DNA from: Candidatus Scalindua sp.
Lineage (GTDB): Bacteria; Planctomycetota; Brocadiia; Brocadiales; Scalinduaceae
Length of the DNA stretch: 64,000 bases
Direction: 5' to 3'
NCBI GenBank assembly: GCA_021776915.1
Contig: JAIQZU010000033.1
Location: 104,184 to 168,183 of the forward strand
Shown here: positions 61,316 to 64,000 of the stretch, piece by piece
Position numbering within the stretch: position 1 is the stretch's first letter
How the letters are laid out: every line of letters starts with the position of its first letter
The notes under the pieces: model-generated
The model's input: only the letters and a program-made list of their open reading frames with translations
What the model was told of the DNA's origin: nothing
Databases searched by the model: none
Made by a program: the position numbers and the translations under genes

Positions 61316-62589
61316 ATTATCAGTCCTAAAAATAATCCCGTACCCAAAGGAATGGAAATATTATCAAATTGAATGGGTAACGACTCAATTATACACGAAA
61401 CAAAAGACACTATCAATGCAATCCATAAGGGCAGAAAAAAAATAGAGCAGATAAAGGCAGAGATAAGAAAAGCGGTTGAACCTTCCAAACTTTTTCCATG
61501 ATTATATGGGATTTTAACTCTTCCATAAAATCTTCCAACTATCGTTGCTATGCTGTCAGAAAAAGCCACTATAATTATGACTAAACTCGCTACCAACTTT
61601 GAAAATAATAGCAGAGAAAATATTATACCCAGAGATAGCGTAACCGGGGCGATAGTAAAACTTCTCTGTTCTCTGGTACGTATACATAGCCTTGTGATAG
61701 GATTGATAACATGGAGTGAAACCCCGTTAAGCCTTAACAATTCAGAAAACATGAAGAGCACCGTAATTGCCGTTAGTAAATTCAACGTAATGGAAAAGTT
61801 AATACCCGCTAAAACTGGGACCAACACAGCTCCAAAATGAACCCCCTTACGCCTGAATTCCTGCATCCAGGAAAAAGAAACCTCGTGTCTCCTGCTCGAA
61901 CTGAGTTCATCAAAAGACGGATCGTCCTCAAGGCTTATACAGTCTAAGACATTTCTCAAATCATGGCTATCGACCAGATATTTTGCTTTCTTTCGAACAG
62001 GATAATATGAATTGAAGCCAATGCTGGCCTTTGCAAGTTCCATTATATCAAGATTGTTTCGGTCGTCTGCTACAACAATCACGTCATCCCACGTCATCTT
62101 ATTTACTTTTAATAACTGTTCAACAATCTTAACCTTTCCATCAGGAGAAGAGAGCATACCTCCAATCTTCCCGGTAACGACACCATTGTCCATCTTCACG
62201 CCTATCCCATATCCATAATCCGCATTCAACCTGCCGGAAAGGTGCTTCATCAGGAAATCAGGAACCCCGCTGCTTATCAGGGCTACACAATGCCCCTTGT
62301 CACGAATATAACGAACTGTTTCCTCTGCGTACTTCACCTGCTTCATGTTGTGATAAACCTGCCATAGATCTTCCTCTTTCAGCCCTCTAAACAGGACATA
62401 AGACTTTTCAAGTAATTCACGGATATTTATAAAATTTATACTGAACAAAAAACATACGTACAAAATACGTATATAATTTACAGTGCCAGAATACCGTGAA
62501 AAACTCAGCAGTAACTGACTTTTGAATATTACGCCATCGGTATCAAACACAATTAACTTCTTGCTATGATTAACCATAAGTATTTTCAA
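61312..62589 (-). CDS. HAD phosphatase fused to dolichol/phytol kinase-like CTP-transferase
   Basis: 425 residues. Residues 1-200 are a HAD hydrolase of the SerB type: I-V-F-D-T-D-G-V near 13-20, A-L-I-S-S-G-V near 104 (motif II Ser), a Lys region, and V-V-A-D-D-R-N-N-L-D for motif IV. Residues about 245-425 form six or so membrane helices with V-A-F-S-D-S-I-A-T-I-V-G-R-F-Y-G-R and K-S-L-E-G-S, the marks of CTP-dependent polyprenol/phytol kinases and CDP-diglyceride-like proteins. A phosphatase and a lipid-alcohol kinase in one chain suggests turnover of an isoprenoid or lipid phosphate. First gene of the ruvX/U32 operon. Substrates unknown. Confidence 0.8.
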   Translation of the reverse strand: MKILMVNHSKKLIVFDTDGVIFKSQLLLSFSRYSGTVNYIRILYVCFLFSINFINIRELLEKSYVLFRGLKEEDLWQVYHNMKQVKYAEETVRYIRDKGHCVALISSGVPDFLMKHLSGRLNADYGYGIGVKMDNGVVTGKIGGMLSSPDGKVKIVEQLLKVNKMTWDDVIVVADDRNNLDIMELAKASIGFNSYYPVRKKAKYLVDSHDLRNVLDCISLEDDPSFDELSSSRRHEVSFSWMQEFRRKGVHFGAVLVPVLAGINFSITLNLLTAITVLFMFSELLRLNGVSLHVINPITRLCIRTREQRSFTIAPVTLSLGIIFSLLLFSKLVASLVIIIVAFSDSIATIVGRFYGRVKIPYNHGKSLEGSTAFLISAFICSIFFLPLWIALIVSFVSCIIESLPIQFDNISIPLGTGLFLGLII

Positions 62590-62768
62590 AATTTAAGAAT
62601 TTAAGAATTAAATGATTGATGAATTGACTAATTATTCAATACTCAAATTCCTTAACCTCTTGATTTAATCGTTTATATCATAAAGCAAACTATTATAGTA
62701 ATAATAATTCTATTATAGAATTAGCTTTGGCTCTTATTTTATAGCTAATTCAAATGCCAGTTTAGTGT

Positions 62769-62797
62769 TTGACAAATATTTTACACTTTAGTAATAT
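62769..62797 (+). promoter_or_regulatory. Sigma-70-type promoter of cooC
   Basis: TTGACA (62769-62774), 17 bases, then TAATAT (62792-62797): a near-consensus housekeeping promoter, about 47 bases before the cooC start. Confidence 0.7.
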
Positions 62798-62843
62798 TAA
62801 ATGCTTTATGTATATATTATAAGTGTTATAAACAAGCAGAGAA

Positions 62844-63614
62844 ATGAAGATAGCGGTTTCAGGCAAAGGAGGTGTGGGAAAGACGACATTAACGGCTACT
62901 TTGTCAAAGCTTTTTGCCGACGAGGGGCGCAAGGTTATAGCCATTGATGCTGACCCTGATACTAATTTAGCCGCTGCGCTGGGCGTTAAAGACGCTGATA
63001 AGATAACGCCTCTGGTAGAACTTAAGGAACTAATTAAGGAACGAACAGGCTCAACATCAGACGAGTATGGTAAGTTTTTCAAATTAAACCCTACTGTCGA
63101 TGATCTGCCTGAAAAGTACTCTATCTCCTGTAATGGTTTGAAGCTGATGACCCTTGGCACAATTAAAAGAGGTGGAAGCGGATGTGCGTGTCCTGAGGGT
63201 GTAATGCTGAAAGCGCTATTGAACCACTTAATATTGCAGAGAGATGAAGTTGTAATCATTGATATGGAAGCAGGCATAGAGCATCTTGGTCGTGCTTCAA
63301 TAAAGGCAGTTACAGCGTTGATTGTGGTGGTAGAGCCCGGCAAGAGGAGTATACAGACTGCTTTTCAGGTAAAAAAGCTTGCCGGTGACCTGGGAATAAA
63401 AACCGTCTATGCAGTCGGCAACAAAGTGATGAACGACACACACAGGAAATTTTTGAAAAACTCACTCGGCGACATACCGTTGCTGGGGATGATTTCATAT
63501 AGTGACAGGCTGATAGAATCAGACCTCAGAGGAGAAGCTGCATTTAGTGATAACGAACAGTTATTATCTGAAGTAAGTGAGATAATAGCAAAATTAGAGG
63601 AGTATATAAAATGA
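62844..63614 (+). CDS. cooC: CO dehydrogenase maturation ATPase CooC
   Basis: 256 residues, a MinD/SIMIBI-type P-loop ATPase. G-K-G-G-V-G-K-T at 7-14 is the deviant Walker A; A-I-D-A-D-P-D-T near 33-40 is the switch I region; G-S-G-C-A-C-P-E-G gives the C-x-C (114, 116) that binds nickel across the CooC dimer; V-I-D-M-E-A-G-I-E near 134 is the Walker B. It inserts nickel into the C-cluster of CO dehydrogenase, whose gene starts in its last bases (ATGA overlap at 63611). Confidence 0.9.
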   Translation: MKIAVSGKGGVGKTTLTATLSKLFADEGRKVIAIDADPDTNLAAALGVKDADKITPLVELKELIKERTGSTSDEYGKFFKLNPTVDDLPEKYSISCNGLKLMTLGTIKRGGSGCACPEGVMLKALLNHLILQRDEVVIIDMEAGIEHLGRASIKAVTALIVVVEPGKRSIQTAFQVKKLAGDLGIKTVYAVGNKVMNDTHRKFLKNSLGDIPLLGMISYSDRLIESDLRGEAAFSDNEQLLSEVSEIIAKLEEYIK

Positions 63615-64000
63615 CAAGGAAATTTGAAGGAGCAGACCAGGAATCTCTGGATTTACTTAAAAGAATGAAGGAGAGTGGAGTAGAGACTAGTTTTGACAGA
63701 TATGATGCCCAACAGCCTCAATGTGGTTATGGTAAGATCGGGCTTTGCTGCAGACACTGCCAGATGGGGCCGTGTAACGTTGACCCGTTTGGGAGAGGAC
63801 CTCAGAGAGGTGTATGTGGAGCGGATGCGAATACGATAGCGGCAAGGCATTTTGTACGTTATGTTGCTGCCGGTACTGCTGCACATTCTGATCATGGCAG
63901 GTCAGTTGCTGAGCTTCTCATCGCAACGGCAAGGGGCGAGGCCAAAGGCTATAAGATAACAGACACAAAGAAGCTGTTTGAGGTAGCAAAGGTATTTGAT
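63611..64000 (+). CDS. Ni-Fe CO dehydrogenase catalytic subunit, N-terminal part
   Basis: 130 codons are visible and the frame runs off the window. The N-terminal cysteine cluster reads C-G-Y-G-K-I-G-L-C-C-R-H-C-Q-M-G-P-C (residues about 36-53) then R-G-V-C-G-A near 64, the ligands of the D and B [4Fe-4S] clusters of CooS/AcsA-type enzymes. It interconverts CO and CO2 at a Ni-Fe-S C-cluster lying further in the protein. Overlap with cooC implies co-expression. Whether it is the acetyl-CoA-synthase-bound form (AcsA) or a stand-alone CooS depends on downstream genes outside the window. Confidence 0.85.
   Translation, partial: MTRKFEGADQESLDLLKRMKESGVETSFDRYDAQQPQCGYGKIGLCCRHCQMGPCNVDPFGRGPQRGVCGADANTIAARHFVRYVAAGTAAHSDHGRSVAELLIATARGEAKGYKITDTKKLFEVAKVFD

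Overview
The window looks like a chromosome segment of an anaerobic, AT-leaning bacterium with a periplasmic c-type cytochrome inventory. My best inference is an anammox planctomycete (Brocadiales, Scalindua-like). The support is a CooC-CO dehydrogenase pair as in the acetyl-CoA pathway, several small CxxCH heme proteins, a sodium-pump decarboxylase, a type III glutamine synthetase, and giant PEGA-repeat and DUF1566 surface proteins. No single marker such as hydrazine synthase is present, so the assignment stays inferential.

Layout. 1-1.6 kb: mostly non-coding, with one small secreted protein. 1.6-17.5 kb: a sugar and glycoside region holding three GH130 mannoside phosphorylase/hydrolase-type enzymes, two separate GT4 glycosyltransferases, a GT4 fused to an alpha/alpha-barrel domain, a SIS isomerase, a PIG-L deacetylase, an invertase-like (alpha/alpha)6 enzyme, phosphomannomutase and phosphomannose isomerase. 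Four of these genes (6.2-10.1 kb) look richer in GC and sit next to a 51-nt scar copied from a GH130 gene, which suggests an acquired cassette. 17.5-18.8 kb: two tandem DUF3365 heme proteins. 19.2-22.2 kb: an AstE-like zinc hydrolase facing a methyltransferase/ATP-grasp fusion. 22.8-24.5 kb: a GH13_18 phosphorylase. The sugar genes together suggest synthesis and phosphorolytic recycling of a mannose- or glucose-containing small glycoside, perhaps a compatible solute.

24.8-30.2 kb is a defence-type island: a protein with a HEPN-like motif, a TIGR04141/DUF6119 protein, and a two-gene restriction-modification operon. It borders tRNA-Ala(GGC). A 42-nt copy of the 5' half of that tRNA lies 1.4 kb away, enclosing a TumE-type toxin-antitoxin pair and a decayed tRNA. 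32.3-37.9 kb carries GlnN, a DUF1566 lipoprotein, a PilZ protein and a RuBisCO-like protein fused to a cupin.

38.2-45.8 kb: BipA, then a biotin ligase/OadG/OadA/OadB operon for a biotin-dependent, Na+-translocating decarboxylase, a membrane-anchored cytochrome and a stalled-ribosome release factor. 46.3-58.4 kb is a single gene of 3988 codons made of 54 tandem 70-residue PEGA repeats capped by a DUF1566-type domain. 58.4-62.6 kb: YjbQ, a nucleotidyltransferase, a U32 peptidase-like protein, RuvX and a HAD/CTP-transferase fusion, the last four overlapping head to tail. 62.8-64 kb: CooC and the start of the CO dehydrogenase gene behind a near-consensus promoter.

Intergenic DNA holds several families of short dispersed repeats, including a 23-bp-arm palindrome in two copies.
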